This document shows, one piece after another, positions 33,564 through 41,384 of a stretch of DNA of 64,000 nt. Made by a program: the position numbers and the translations under genes. Source of the stretch: CAZKVJ01 sp964556225. GTDB lineage: Bacteria > Actinomycetota > Acidimicrobiia > Acidimicrobiales > Ilumatobacteraceae. Below the pieces are notes generated by a model, which had not been told where the DNA came from, did not search any database, and saw only the letters and a list, made by a program, of their open reading frames with translations. The stretch covers positions 62,001 through 126,000 of the forward strand of contig CAZKVJ010000009.1 of assembly GCA_964556225.1 (NCBI GenBank), in the 5' to 3' direction. Position 1 is the first letter of the stretch. The number at the start of each line of letters is the position of its first letter.

Positions 33564-35027
33564 ATGGCGTGGCCACTCCGCCGCCGTGTCGCGATGACGC
33601 TCGTGATGCTGGCCGTCGCGGCATCGTGCAGCACCGACGACGGCACCAGCGCCGGTACCGCTGCGTCGGCGGCGCCGAGCACCCCCACCGACCTGCCGGT
33701 GGCCGAACCGGGCCGGCGGTGCACCGCGCCCGCGGCGCCGGCCGGTGGTCAGCCCATCGTGGTCAGCGTGTGGTCCGGCATGCGGGGCCGCCCGGGCGAG
33801 ACCCTCGAGGCGATCGTCGCCGACTTCAACGCCCGGTCCACCGACGTGCAGATCGACCTTCGGCTGCTCGACAACACGGCGCGCGTCGCGGAGCAGGTTC
33901 TGGCCGCCGACCCGTCGGAGCGCCCGGTGCTGGCGTTGATGGACTCCGTCGTGCTCGGCGCGATCGCCGCCGCTGGCATCGGCACGCCGGTCGAGGCCTG
34001 CCTCGACGAGGCGCCGGCGGGCGCGCCGGACCCGACCGCCGGCATGGTCCCGCTCGCCCTGGCCACGTACCGGTGGCGCGACCAGCAGATCGCGCTGCCC
34101 TTCGGCGCCTCGACGCTCGTGCTCTTCTACGACCGTCAGCGCTTCCGTGAGGCCGGGCTCGATCCCGACGACCCACCGCAGACGCTCGACGAGCTCCGAG
34201 CGGCGGCCGAGACGCTGATCTCCACCGGGACCGTGCCGCGAGGGTTGGTGGTGGACGACGCCACGGTGGGCAACTGGACGATCCGCCAGTGGGCAGCCCA
34301 GACGGGACAGGAGCTGCTGGCACCGGCGAACGGCTCGCAGGACACCGCCACCAGTGCGCTCATCGACACCCCCGCCACCCACGAGTGGATGGAGTGGCTG
34401 CAGGGGATGCTGCGGGACGGGCTCGCCACCGACATCGGGCCGAACCCCTCGGGAGCCGACGGACTGCTCGCGGCGCTGGACCCGGAGACGCCAGCGGCGA
34501 TGACCGTTACCACCTGCGCCGGGATCGGCGAGGTGATCCGCGTCGGCGAGGCCGGCGTCTACGACCTCGAACGGCTCGGCGTGGCGGAGCTGCCCGGGCC
34601 CGGGACCGGTGGGATGGTCGGCGGCAGTGGGGTGTGGATCACGACCCAGGACCCGACCCTGGCCGCCGCCGGCTGGGAGGTGATCCAGGTCCTGGTGGGC
34701 GCGACGGCCCAGGCTCGCCTCGCCGGCGCCACCGGCTACCTGCCGGTGACGCACGACGCGCTCGACGAGCCCGGGCTGATAGACGCGTGGCGCGAGCACC
34801 CCCAGCTGCGGGTCGGCTACGACCAGGCGATCGACACGCCCGTCTCCACCGCGACCGTCGGGATGGTCTCGCCGATCGAGCGGGAGCTCGTGGCCGTGAT
34901 CGACGACGCGGCCATCCGGGTGGTCGACGGTGCCGACGTGGACGAGGCGCTCGCGACCGCCCAGGAGCTGGCCCAGGGCCTGCTGGACGCCGCCGCCGTG
35001 GTGTCGTCCGGTCAGTCCGGGCCGTAG
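33564..35027 (+). CDS. Extracellular solute-binding protein (family 1, sugar ABC type)
   Basis: A 487-aa secreted lipoprotein. The signal peptide RRRVAMTLVMLAVAASC leads to a lipid-attachment Cys in VAASCS. The mature protein begins a binding-protein fold at IVVSVWSGMRGRPGETLEAI, with the typical ALPFGASTLVLFYDRQRFRE and MVGGSGVWITT. Family 1 proteins bind sugars or glycerol-3-phosphate, though no permease or ATPase genes are next to it, so its partner must be encoded elsewhere. TAGGCT lies nine bases before the ATG. The 3' end overlaps the convergent gene by 16 bases. Confidence 0.88.
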   Translation: MAWPLRRRVAMTLVMLAVAASCSTDDGTSAGTAASAAPSTPTDLPVAEPGRRCTAPAAPAGGQPIVVSVWSGMRGRPGETLEAIVADFNARSTDVQIDLRLLDNTARVAEQVLAADPSERPVLALMDSVVLGAIAAAGIGTPVEACLDEAPAGAPDPTAGMVPLALATYRWRDQQIALPFGASTLVLFYDRQRFREAGLDPDDPPQTLDELRAAAETLISTGTVPRGLVVDDATVGNWTIRQWAAQTGQELLAPANGSQDTATSALIDTPATHEWMEWLQGMLRDGLATDIGPNPSGADGLLAALDPETPAAMTVTTCAGIGEVIRVGEAGVYDLERLGVAELPGPGTGGMVGGSGVWITTQDPTLAAAGWEVIQVLVGATAQARLAGATGYLPVTHDALDEPGLIDAWREHPQLRVGYDQAIDTPVSTATVGMVSPIERELVAVIDDAAIRVVDGADVDEALATAQELAQGLLDAAAVVSSGQSGP

Positions 35028-35359
35028 CAGCGCCAGCCGCGGGTGGCGACGGACACCACCTCGGCGGTGGCCTGGGCGCCGTACTGCTGGCGGCACGCGG
35101 CACCGGGATCGACCGGCTCGATGACCAGCTGCCCCGCCTCCAGGTGCATGCACGACCAGCCGTAGACGCTGTCCGTGGTGAGCACCGCCTGCGCCGTCTC
35201 GCCGTGCAGCTCGCGGCAGTACCGGCCGAAGTTGGGTGAGCCGAGCTCGACGGTGTCGTGTTCGGACATGGCCACGATGGCCCCCAGCGCGCCACCGGTG
35301 AACACGAACCCCGCGGCGAACATCCCCACCCAGCGCAGGACCCGCCCGGCGGCGCTCAC
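35012..35359 (-). CDS. Membrane-anchored protein with duplicated Cys motif
   Basis: A 115-aa protein with one N-terminal membrane helix (about 6-27, VLRWVGMFAAGFVFTGGALG). The exported part contains two similar units: YCRELHGETAQAVLTTDSVY then GWSC, and ACRQQYGAQATAEVVSVATR then GWRC. Each has C-R at one end and G-W-x-C at the other, so each probably forms one disulphide. I do not recognise a named function. The GTG start overlaps the stop of the response-regulator gene (GTGA), so it belongs to the two-component operon and may be an accessory or output protein. Confidence 0.7.
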   Translation of the reverse strand: MSAAGRVLRWVGMFAAGFVFTGGALGAIVAMSEHDTVELGSPNFGRYCRELHGETAQAVLTTDSVYGWSCMHLEAGQLVIEPVDPGAACRQQYGAQATAEVVSVATRGWRCYGPD

Positions 35360-36102
35360 TGCTGGGTGGTGGCGGTGTGGCGCGCGATGTGGCGCTCGAG
35401 CACCGGCCGGCAGCGGCGGGCGAAGTGCTGCATCTCTCGCATCGACGGCTCGTGCATCCCGTGGTGCTCCAGCTCGGCCAGCAGCTGCGCGCGGTAGTTC
35501 TTGATGGTGTTCATCCGCAGGCCCGTGTGATCCGCCAGCGACCGGTACGTGGGCTCGTCGACGTCGAGGAGCGCCTGCCAGAGCTTGGCGTGGCCGGCGT
35601 GGCCGACCAGACGGCCGAACCCNNNNNNNNNNNNNNNNNNNNNNNNNNNNNNNNNNNNNNNNNNNNNNNNNNNNNNNNNNNNNNNNNNNNNNNNNNNNNN
35701 NNNNNNNNNNNNNNNNNNNNNNCCCTGCTCGATGACGGTGCGGATGAGCTCGACCTGGTAGTCGATCGGTGCCGTCTTGGCGACCACGGTGGCGATCGGG
35801 AGCAGCTCCCACGCGTCGCGCAGCAGCCCGGCGACCCAGCTGTCGCCCTGGGTGATCACCACCAGGAGCGTGGACGGGCTTCGCTCGTGGAGGATGAGCA
35901 GCGCGTCGAGCCCGGTGAGGTCCTCCTCGGGGAATGACAGGTCGACCACGGCCACGAAGAACGTGTCGTGGTCGTCCAGCGTCGCCTCGAGGTCGCCGAC
36001 GGCGGCCAGCGTCGTCACGTGGACGCCGAGGCGCTGGTGCAGGGTGTCGGCGAACAGCTCGTTCACGGCCGCCGAGTCGTCGAGCAGCAGCATCCGCGTC
36101 AC
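35356..36102 (-). CDS. Response regulator with C-terminal HTH (interrupted by assembly gap)
   Basis: Two-component response regulator. The N-terminal receiver reads MLLLDDSAAVNELFADTLHQ, with phospho-acceptor Asp54 in VAVVDLSFPEEDLTG and a later VVITQGDSW and VVAKTAPI. The C-terminal part after the gap, DEPTYRSLADHTGLRMNTIK then NYRAQLLAELEHHG, is a helix-turn-helix that should bind DNA. The 100-N run interrupts the linker, so the true length is unknown and the frame across it is arbitrary. The GTG start overlaps the kinase stop (GTGA). Confidence 0.8.
   Translation of the reverse strand: MTRMLLLDDSAAVNELFADTLHQRLGVHVTTLAAVGDLEATLDDHDTFFVAVVDLSFPEEDLTGLDALLILHERSPSTLLVVITQGDSWVAGLLRDAWELLPIATVVAKTAPIDYQVELIRTVIEQXXXXXXXXXXXXXXXXXXXXXXXXXXXXXXXXXXGFGRLVGHAGHAKLWQALLDVDEPTYRSLADHTGLRMNTIKNYRAQLLAELEHHGMHEPSMREMQHFARRCRPVLERHIARHTATTQQ
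35623..35722. other. Assembly gap (100 N)
   Basis: Exactly 100 Ns inside the response-regulator gene. A round 100 usually marks a scaffold join of unknown size, so sequence may be missing here. No features can be read. Confidence 0.99.
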
Positions 36103-37355
36103 GCCCGCACCGTCCCGAGCTCGATGCGGCACTCGGCGACGGTGCCGGCGTCGGTACGACCTAGCACCAGCGCGTCGTCGCCGAGCTGGCGGCGCAGCCG
36201 GTCGAGGCCACGCCCGATCGGCAGCTGCTGATGGTCGAAGCCGCCGGCGTCGTCGGTGACGGTCACCACGAGGTGGCCGTCGTCGTGGCGGACGCGCAGC
36301 CCGACCCGGGTCGCCCCGGCGTTCAGGGCGTTGGAGCAGAGGTTGGCGAGGACCTGGCGCACCTGTGCCGCCACCGGGGCGGTGAGCACGAGGCCGCTCT
36401 CCTCGGCGGTGGGGACGTCGGTGATGGTGACCTTGTGGTTCTGCAGATCGCGCACGAACGGCTGGAGCAGGTCGGCGACGCTGGCCTCGCCGCCGTCGAT
36501 CAGCTCGTCGAGCTGGATGAGGCGGAACCGGTGGTCGAGCTCGTCGAGCGCCGGCCCGACGTCCTGGAGGGTCATGGCGCTGGTGGCGTGCAGCAGGCGC
36601 AGCCGGCGCACCTCGGCACAGACCCGGTCGTGAACCCACTGGGCGCGCCGGCGGTGCTCGCGGGCCACCACCTGGCGCTCGGCGGCGGCGAGCATGCGCA
36701 GCTCGGCGGAGTAGGCGTTGTCGAACAGCGCGACGGTGAGGCCGGCGATCACGATGGTGAGCGCGAAGGCAGCGATGGTCCGAAGGCCCACCACGACCAC
36801 GTCGTTGCGGATGCCGGCCACCACGAACGCGAAGAACGCGCCGGCCCCGCCGATGGTCACTGGTGAGGAGAGCAGCCGGCGCAGGCCGCTCAGCGCGATC
36901 GGGCGGATCCCGATGGCCCACAGCGACAGTGCCCCGTTCGCCGCCCAGGCCAGCCCGACCGGCCAGGTCATCACGAACCACGACGACGGCAGCAGGATCG
37001 GGGTGGCGATGAGGGTCCCCAGCCCGAACGCCGTGCGGCAGGCGAGCGGTGCCCAGACCGTGGCCGGTGCCCAGCGCCGGCCGCGAGCGATGAGCCAGAG
37101 CTGGTGGCTGAACACGACCAGGCCGGCCACGAACGCAGTGAGCGCCAGGAGGCGGGTGGACAGCGCGGTGGACCGCAGTTCGTTGACGGTGGCGGCGATC
37201 GCGAGGGTCACGAGGTAGGTCACCCCGATGAGCCCCACGGCGGCGATGCCGCGCTCGGTGGCGCTGTAGCGCCGCTCCTGGTCGCGCCAGATGAGCGGGC
37301 CGGCCGCAAAGGCGACCATGAGATCGATCCGCGCCCCCGCGCCGTCGCGTTCCAC
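36099..37355 (-). CDS. Sensor histidine kinase
   Basis: A 418-aa membrane kinase. The N-terminal half has about six to eight membrane helices (for example GLIGVTYLVTLAIAATVNEL) and no large external domain, so it probably senses something in or at the membrane. After a coiled linker (LRMLAAAERQVVAREHRRRA) comes the phospho-histidine helix AQWVHDRVCAEVRRLRLLHA, with His in WVHDRV, then the ATPase with VLANLCSNALNAGATRVGL (N box) and VTVTDDAGGFDHQQLPIGRGL (split as VTDDAGGF and PIGRGL). GTG 37355 was chosen by length. It is coupled by GTGA to the response regulator. Confidence 0.85.
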   Translation of the reverse strand: MERDGAGARIDLMVAFAAGPLIWRDQERRYSATERGIAAVGLIGVTYLVTLAIAATVNELRSTALSTRLLALTAFVAGLVVFSHQLWLIARGRRWAPATVWAPLACRTAFGLGTLIATPILLPSSWFVMTWPVGLAWAANGALSLWAIGIRPIALSGLRRLLSSPVTIGGAGAFFAFVVAGIRNDVVVVGLRTIAAFALTIVIAGLTVALFDNAYSAELRMLAAAERQVVAREHRRRAQWVHDRVCAEVRRLRLLHATSAMTLQDVGPALDELDHRFRLIQLDELIDGGEASVADLLQPFVRDLQNHKVTITDVPTAEESGLVLTAPVAAQVRQVLANLCSNALNAGATRVGLRVRHDDGHLVVTVTDDAGGFDHQQLPIGRGLDRLRRQLGDDALVLGRTDAGTVAECRIELGTVRA

Positions 37356-37399
37356 CGGGTCAGTGTGCCCGCACGGGCTCGGTCGGGCGAACGGACGTC

Positions 37400-37450
37400 G
37401 GTACATGTACCAAGCGGCATGTCCTTGACGACATGCCTCATGGTACATGG
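37400..37450. promoter_or_regulatory. Palindrome cluster upstream of the two-component operon
   Basis: Three related elements: GGTACATGTACC (37400-37411, perfect 12-bp palindrome), GGCATGTC-CTTGAC-GACATGCC (37416-37437, 8-bp arms) and GGTACATGG (37442-37450). They share a GGyACATG-like half. They lie 45-95 bases upstream of the kinase start, in the only gap available for a promoter. The cognate response regulator is a candidate binder (inference). Confidence 0.5.
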
Positions 37451-37622
37451 CCGCTGATCCCTGACCGCGCAAGGGGATCGCCTGTCAGGATCTGCCTGCA
37501 GCGGGAACCCCCGGAGACGGCGGGTGGTGCTCGCAGCGGGCGTGCCGGCCGGCCCGTGGCCGTCGTCGGTCGGCACGCCCGCCGCGTGCCGTCGGGGAGC
37601 CCCGCTGCGCGAGTGCGCGCGC

Positions 37623-37637
37623 TACCCCCTGGGGGTA
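37623..37637. promoter_or_regulatory. CsoR operator
   Basis: TACCCCCTGGGGGTA is a perfect palindrome of the GC-rich type bound by copper-sensing CsoR repressors. Its last base is the A of the csoR ATG at 37637, so bound repressor would cover the start region. It precedes csoR-copZ-copA, which it should repress when copper is low. Confidence 0.8.
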
Positions 37638-37954
37638 TGATCGACCTCGTGGACGGCACCCCTGGCTACCACGACGACAAAGCGCAGGTGCTGGCTCGCC
37701 TGCGCCGCATCGAAGGCCAGGTCCGAGGGCTGCAGCGCCTCGTCGAGGAGGACACCTACTGCATCGACGTGCTCACCCAGCTGGCGGCGGTGACGAAGGC
37801 CCTCCAGGGGGTGGGGTTGCGGCTGCTCGACGAGCACCTGCGCCACTGCGTGGTCGGCGCGGTCCGGTCCGAGCGCGCTGGGGACGGCGGTGAGCACGTC
37901 GAGGCGCTGGTCCACGAGGCGACAACGGCGATCGAGCGGCTGCTGCGCAGCTGA
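37637..37954 (+). CDS. csoR: Copper-sensing transcriptional repressor CsoR
   Basis: A 105-aa helical DNA-binding protein of the DUF156/CsoR family. KAQVLARLRRIEGQVRGLQR and EDTYCIDVLTQLAAVTKALQ are conserved, and the Cu(I) ligands Cys42, His67 and Cys71 (H-x3-C) are all present, so copper rather than nickel or sulphide sensing is likely. Copper binding releases it from its operator. The ATG at 37637 overlaps the operator; a GTG at 37649 is an alternative. It is first in an operon with copZ and copA. Confidence 0.93.
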   Translation: MIDLVDGTPGYHDDKAQVLARLRRIEGQVRGLQRLVEEDTYCIDVLTQLAAVTKALQGVGLRLLDEHLRHCVVGAVRSERAGDGGEHVEALVHEATTAIERLLRS

Positions 37955-37966
37955 GAGGAGGCAACC

Positions 37967-38182
37967 ATGGGTGAGGAGCTCGCGTTCGCAGTGCCGGGGA
38001 TGTCCTGCGGCCACTGCGAGTCGGCGGTGAAGGCGGAGGTCAGCAAGGTCCCGGGCGTGAGCGACGTGGTGGTGAACCTGGCCACCAAGTCCGTGGTGGT
38101 GCACGGTTCGGGCTTCGACCATCACGCCGTGTTCGCGGCGGTCGAGGAGGCGGGTTACGAGGCGGTCACCGGGGCCGTCTGA
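37967..38182 (+). CDS. copZ: Copper chaperone (HMA domain) CopZ-like
   Basis: A 71-aa single heavy-metal-associated domain with the metal site GMSCGHCESAV. It carries Cu(I) in the cytosol to the export ATPase encoded next. The ATG is preceded by GAGAGGAGG. It lies 12 bases after csoR. Length and motif are typical. Confidence 0.92.
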   Translation: MGEELAFAVPGMSCGHCESAVKAEVSKVPGVSDVVVNLATKSVVVHGSGFDHHAVFAAVEEAGYEAVTGAV

Positions 38183-38205
38183 GCGGCCCGCACGACCGGA
38201 TCGAC

Positions 38206-40527
38206 GTGACCGATCCCACGACCACCCGCCTGGAGGTGCCGATCACCGGCATGACCTGCGCCGCCTGTGCGGCGCGCATCGAGAAGCAGCTCAACAAGAT
38301 GGACGGCGTCACCGCCTCGGTGAACTACGCCACGGAACGGGCGACGGTGGTGCTCGACCCTGCGCTGGTCACCCCGCGCGACGTGGTCGAGCGCGTCGAG
38401 GGGATCGGCTACCACGCCGAGCTGCCGGCGCCACCGGACGCCGCGCCGTCCGACGCCACCGCGACCCCGGGCCGCTCCCCCGCCGAGGAGGCCCACGAGC
38501 GCCATCTCGCCGACCTGCGCCAGCGGCTGGTGGTCAGCACGGTGCTCGGGGTGCCGGTGGCGGCGATGTCGATGATCCCGGCGCTGCAGTTCGAGTTCTG
38601 GCAGTGGCTGGCCTTCACGCTGGCCGCGCCCGTCGCCGTCTGGGGCGCACTGCCCTTCCACCGGGCGGCATGGCGAGGTGCCCGCCACCGCAGCACCTCG
38701 ATGGACACCTTGGTGTCGCTCGGTGTCGCCGCGTCGTTCGGCTGGAGCGTGTGGGCGCTGTTCTGGGGCGGCGCCGGCGAGCCCGGCATGACCATGTCGA
38801 TGACGGTGACCGGCGGCGAGCACTCGAGCGGAGCACCGGCCGAGCTCTACCTCGAGGTGGCGACCACGCTCGTCGTCTTCCTGCTGGCCGGCCGGTACTT
38901 CGAGGCCCGGGCGAAGCACCGCAGCAGCGACGCGCTCCGGGCGCTGCTCCACCTCGGCGCCCGCGATGCCGCCGTGCTGCGCGACGGTCGTGAGGTCCTG
39001 GTGCCGGTGGCCCAGCTGATGGTGGGCGACCGGTTCGTGGTCCGCCCCGGGGAGAAGGTCGCCACCGACGGCGTCGTCGAGGACGGCACGAGCGCCATCG
39101 ACGCGTCGATGCTCACGGGTGAGAGCGTGCCGGTCGAGGTCGGACCGGGCGACCCGGTCACCGGTGCCACCGTCAACGTCGGCGGCCGGCTGGTGGTGCG
39201 GGCCACCCGGGTCGGCGCCGACACCACGCTGGCCCACATGGCTCGCCTGGTGGAGGAAGCCCAGAGCGGCAAGGCCCCCGTGCAGCGCCTGGCCGACCGC
39301 ATCAGCTCCGTCTTCGTGCCCGTCGTCATCGCACTGGCGGTCGGCACCCTGATCGGCTGGCTCGTCATCACCGGCGATACCACCGACGCCTTCACCGCGT
39401 CCGTGGCGGTGCTGATCATCGCCTGCCCGTGCGCACTCGGGCTCGCCACGCCGACGGCGCTGCTGGTCGGCACCGGGCGCGGAGCCCAGCTCGGCATCGT
39501 GATCCGGGGCCCCGAGATCCTCGAGGCCACCCGCCAGGCCGACACCGTCGTGCTCGACAAGACCGGCACGGTCACCACCGGCAAGATGCGCGTCGTCGAC
39601 GTGATCGCCGCACCCGGGGTGACGCCGGCCGACCTGGTCCGCTGGGTGGGCGCGGTCGAGGCGGCGAGCGAGCACCCGATCGGGCGGGCCATCGCCGCCC
39701 ATGCCGCCGGCGCCGGCCCGCTCCCGGCCGTCGAGTCCTTCGCCAGCCGTCCGGGGCTGGGCGTGGAAGGCGTGGTCGAGGGAGGTGCCGTGGTGGCCGG
39801 ACGGCCGGAGCTGCTGACCCAGTGGGCGCTGACGCTGCCGGAGGCGCTCGACCGGGCCCGGGTGGATGCCGAGGCGAGCGGGCGCACCGTGATCGCCGCC
39901 GCGTGCGACGGCGCAGTGGCCGGGCTGTTCGTCGTGGCCGACACGCCCAAGCCGACGAGCGCGGCCGCGGTCGGCGCGCTTCGGGACCTCGGCCTGCGCC
40001 CGATGCTGCTCACCGGTGACAACCGCGAGACGGCCCGGGCGGTGGCCGCGGAGGTCGGCATCGAACCTGGCGACGTGATCGCCGAGGTGCTGCCGGCCGA
40101 CAAGGTCGCCGTGGTGCGCGACCTGCAGGCCCAGGGGCGGGTGGTGGCGATGGTCGGCGACGGCGTGAACGATGCCGCTGCGCTCGCCCAAGCCGACCTG
40201 GGCATCGCCATGGGGACGGGGACCGACGCCGCCATCGAGGCCAGCGACCTCACCTTGGTGCGCGGCGACCTGCGCTCGGCGGCTGACGCCGTGCGCCTCT
40301 CCCGGCGCACGCTGACGACCATCAAGGGCAACCTGTTCTGGGCGTTCGCCTACAACGTGGCCGCCCTGCCGCTGGCGGCGCTCGGGCTGCTGAACCCGGT
40401 GATCGCAGGGCTGGCGATGGCGCTGTCGAGCGTGTTCGTGGTGTCGAACAGCCTGCGGCTGCGGCGCTTTCAGGCCGCCTCCACCACCAGCGCTCGGGCT
40501 CGCTCGAGCGCTGCCGTCCTGCGGTAG
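38206..40527 (+). CDS. copA: Cu(I)-exporting P1B-type ATPase CopA
   Basis: A 773-aa copper efflux pump in the inner membrane. One N-terminal HMA domain with GMTCAACAARIEKQLNKMDG (CAAC at 18-21) is followed by about eight membrane helices. The ion-binding motif CPC is at 407-409 (IIACPCALGLATPTALL), the phosphorylation site DKTGT at 451, and the hinge GDGVND at 651-656. An HP pair is in ASEHPIGRAIAAHAAG. A GTG start follows copZ by 23 bases. The operon is CsoR-controlled. The last 58 bases overlap the convergent sigma-like gene. Confidence 0.95.
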   Translation: MTDPTTTRLEVPITGMTCAACAARIEKQLNKMDGVTASVNYATERATVVLDPALVTPRDVVERVEGIGYHAELPAPPDAAPSDATATPGRSPAEEAHERHLADLRQRLVVSTVLGVPVAAMSMIPALQFEFWQWLAFTLAAPVAVWGALPFHRAAWRGARHRSTSMDTLVSLGVAASFGWSVWALFWGGAGEPGMTMSMTVTGGEHSSGAPAELYLEVATTLVVFLLAGRYFEARAKHRSSDALRALLHLGARDAAVLRDGREVLVPVAQLMVGDRFVVRPGEKVATDGVVEDGTSAIDASMLTGESVPVEVGPGDPVTGATVNVGGRLVVRATRVGADTTLAHMARLVEEAQSGKAPVQRLADRISSVFVPVVIALAVGTLIGWLVITGDTTDAFTASVAVLIIACPCALGLATPTALLVGTGRGAQLGIVIRGPEILEATRQADTVVLDKTGTVTTGKMRVVDVIAAPGVTPADLVRWVGAVEAASEHPIGRAIAAHAAGAGPLPAVESFASRPGLGVEGVVEGGAVVAGRPELLTQWALTLPEALDRARVDAEASGRTVIAAACDGAVAGLFVVADTPKPTSAAAVGALRDLGLRPMLLTGDNRETARAVAAEVGIEPGDVIAEVLPADKVAVVRDLQAQGRVVAMVGDGVNDAAALAQADLGIAMGTGTDAAIEASDLTLVRGDLRSAADAVRLSRRTLTTIKGNLFWAFAYNVAALPLAALGLLNPVIAGLAMALSSVFVVSNSLRLRRFQAASTTSARARSSAAVLR

Positions 40528-41219
40528 CGCATCGCTCGGTCGCTCACCCCGTGGCGGCGGGCCAGCTCGACGCTCGTCTCGCCGCGGGCGATCGAGCCCA
40601 GCAGCTCGAGGTCGTGCTCGCCGAGCCCGCGAGAGCGGGCGACCGACAGCAGGTCGAGCGTCGCCTCCCGCAGCTCGGGCTCGTCGACCTGTTCGACCTC
40701 GTCGATCGTCTCGGTCACCCGCGCCGGCGCCATGGCGCGCTCTCGCTGGGTGGCGCGCAGCCGGCCCGGCCGGGTGAGCTGGAGGTACTGGCAGTCGCGG
40801 GCCAGTCCCGCTGCCACGTGGACCGGCCGGCGGTGCACCGGATACGTGCGGATCACGATCCACGCCGTGCCGAGCAGGTCGTCGAACAGGCGCTCGCCGT
40901 GGTGGGCCGCCAGACGGCGTCGGCGGCGGGCGATGGCGATGAGCGCCGGCATGAGCCGCTGCACCACCACGCGCGCCGCGAGGTCGTCGTCGATGGCGAT
41001 GGCCACGAGGCGGCCGAGGTAGGCGTCGGCCTGGTCGTCGTCACGTGGCCCGCCGTAGCCGCTGCGGACGAGGATCTCGTCGAGGCTGACCGGCGCGCGG
41101 CCGGGGAGCGCCCAGCCCGCAGCCCGGTCCAGGGCGCGGCGATCGTGGCGGAGGCGCTGCCAGTCCCGGACGAGCTGGCGGATGGTCGGATCGCTGGCGG
41201 AGGGGAAGGTGAGGTCCAT
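40470..41219 (-). CDS. Sigma-factor-like HTH protein
   Basis: A 249-aa protein. The helical N-terminus has VVVQRLMPALIAIARRRRRL followed by LFDDLLGTAWIVIRTYP, resembling sigma region 2, and the C-terminus LLGSIARGETSVELARRHGV followed by SDRAMRYRRTAALERARALV resembles sigma region 4 with its recognition helix. The middle is divergent, so it may be a specialised sigma factor or a related regulator. The ATG at 41219 was chosen; the frame extends to 41300. It is divergent from the FtsK/EccC-like gene and may control it. Its 3' end overlaps copA by 58 bases. Confidence 0.65.
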   Translation of the reverse strand: MDLTFPSASDPTIRQLVRDWQRLRHDRRALDRAAGWALPGRAPVSLDEILVRSGYGGPRDDDQADAYLGRLVAIAIDDDLAARVVVQRLMPALIAIARRRRRLAAHHGERLFDDLLGTAWIVIRTYPVHRRPVHVAAGLARDCQYLQLTRPGRLRATQRERAMAPARVTETIDEVEQVDEPELREATLDLLSVARSRGLGEHDLELLGSIARGETSVELARRHGVSDRAMRYRRTAALERARALVVEAA

Positions 41220-41384
41220 GCCGGGACCGTCCCGCCCGGCCTCACCGGGCGGGTCACTGCGCAGGTCATCGAGTCGCTCACCGCATCGACGCAGGTGCAC
41301 TCGACCCGCGAGGTGCCGTCAAGATCGCTCACCGGCGCGCTCACCGCGCTTCCGAGACGGGGGGCTCGCGCCCACATCCGGGGC

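Noticed and set aside
33054..35153. Reverse frame of about 700 codons spanning the lipoprotein and the solute-binding gene
   Set aside because: Only the last 160 codons look like a protein (lipoprotein with signal peptide); the rest is antisense to a recognised binding protein.
38155..40863. Long reverse open frame opposite copA
   Set aside because: No family features; copA is fully conserved on the other strand.
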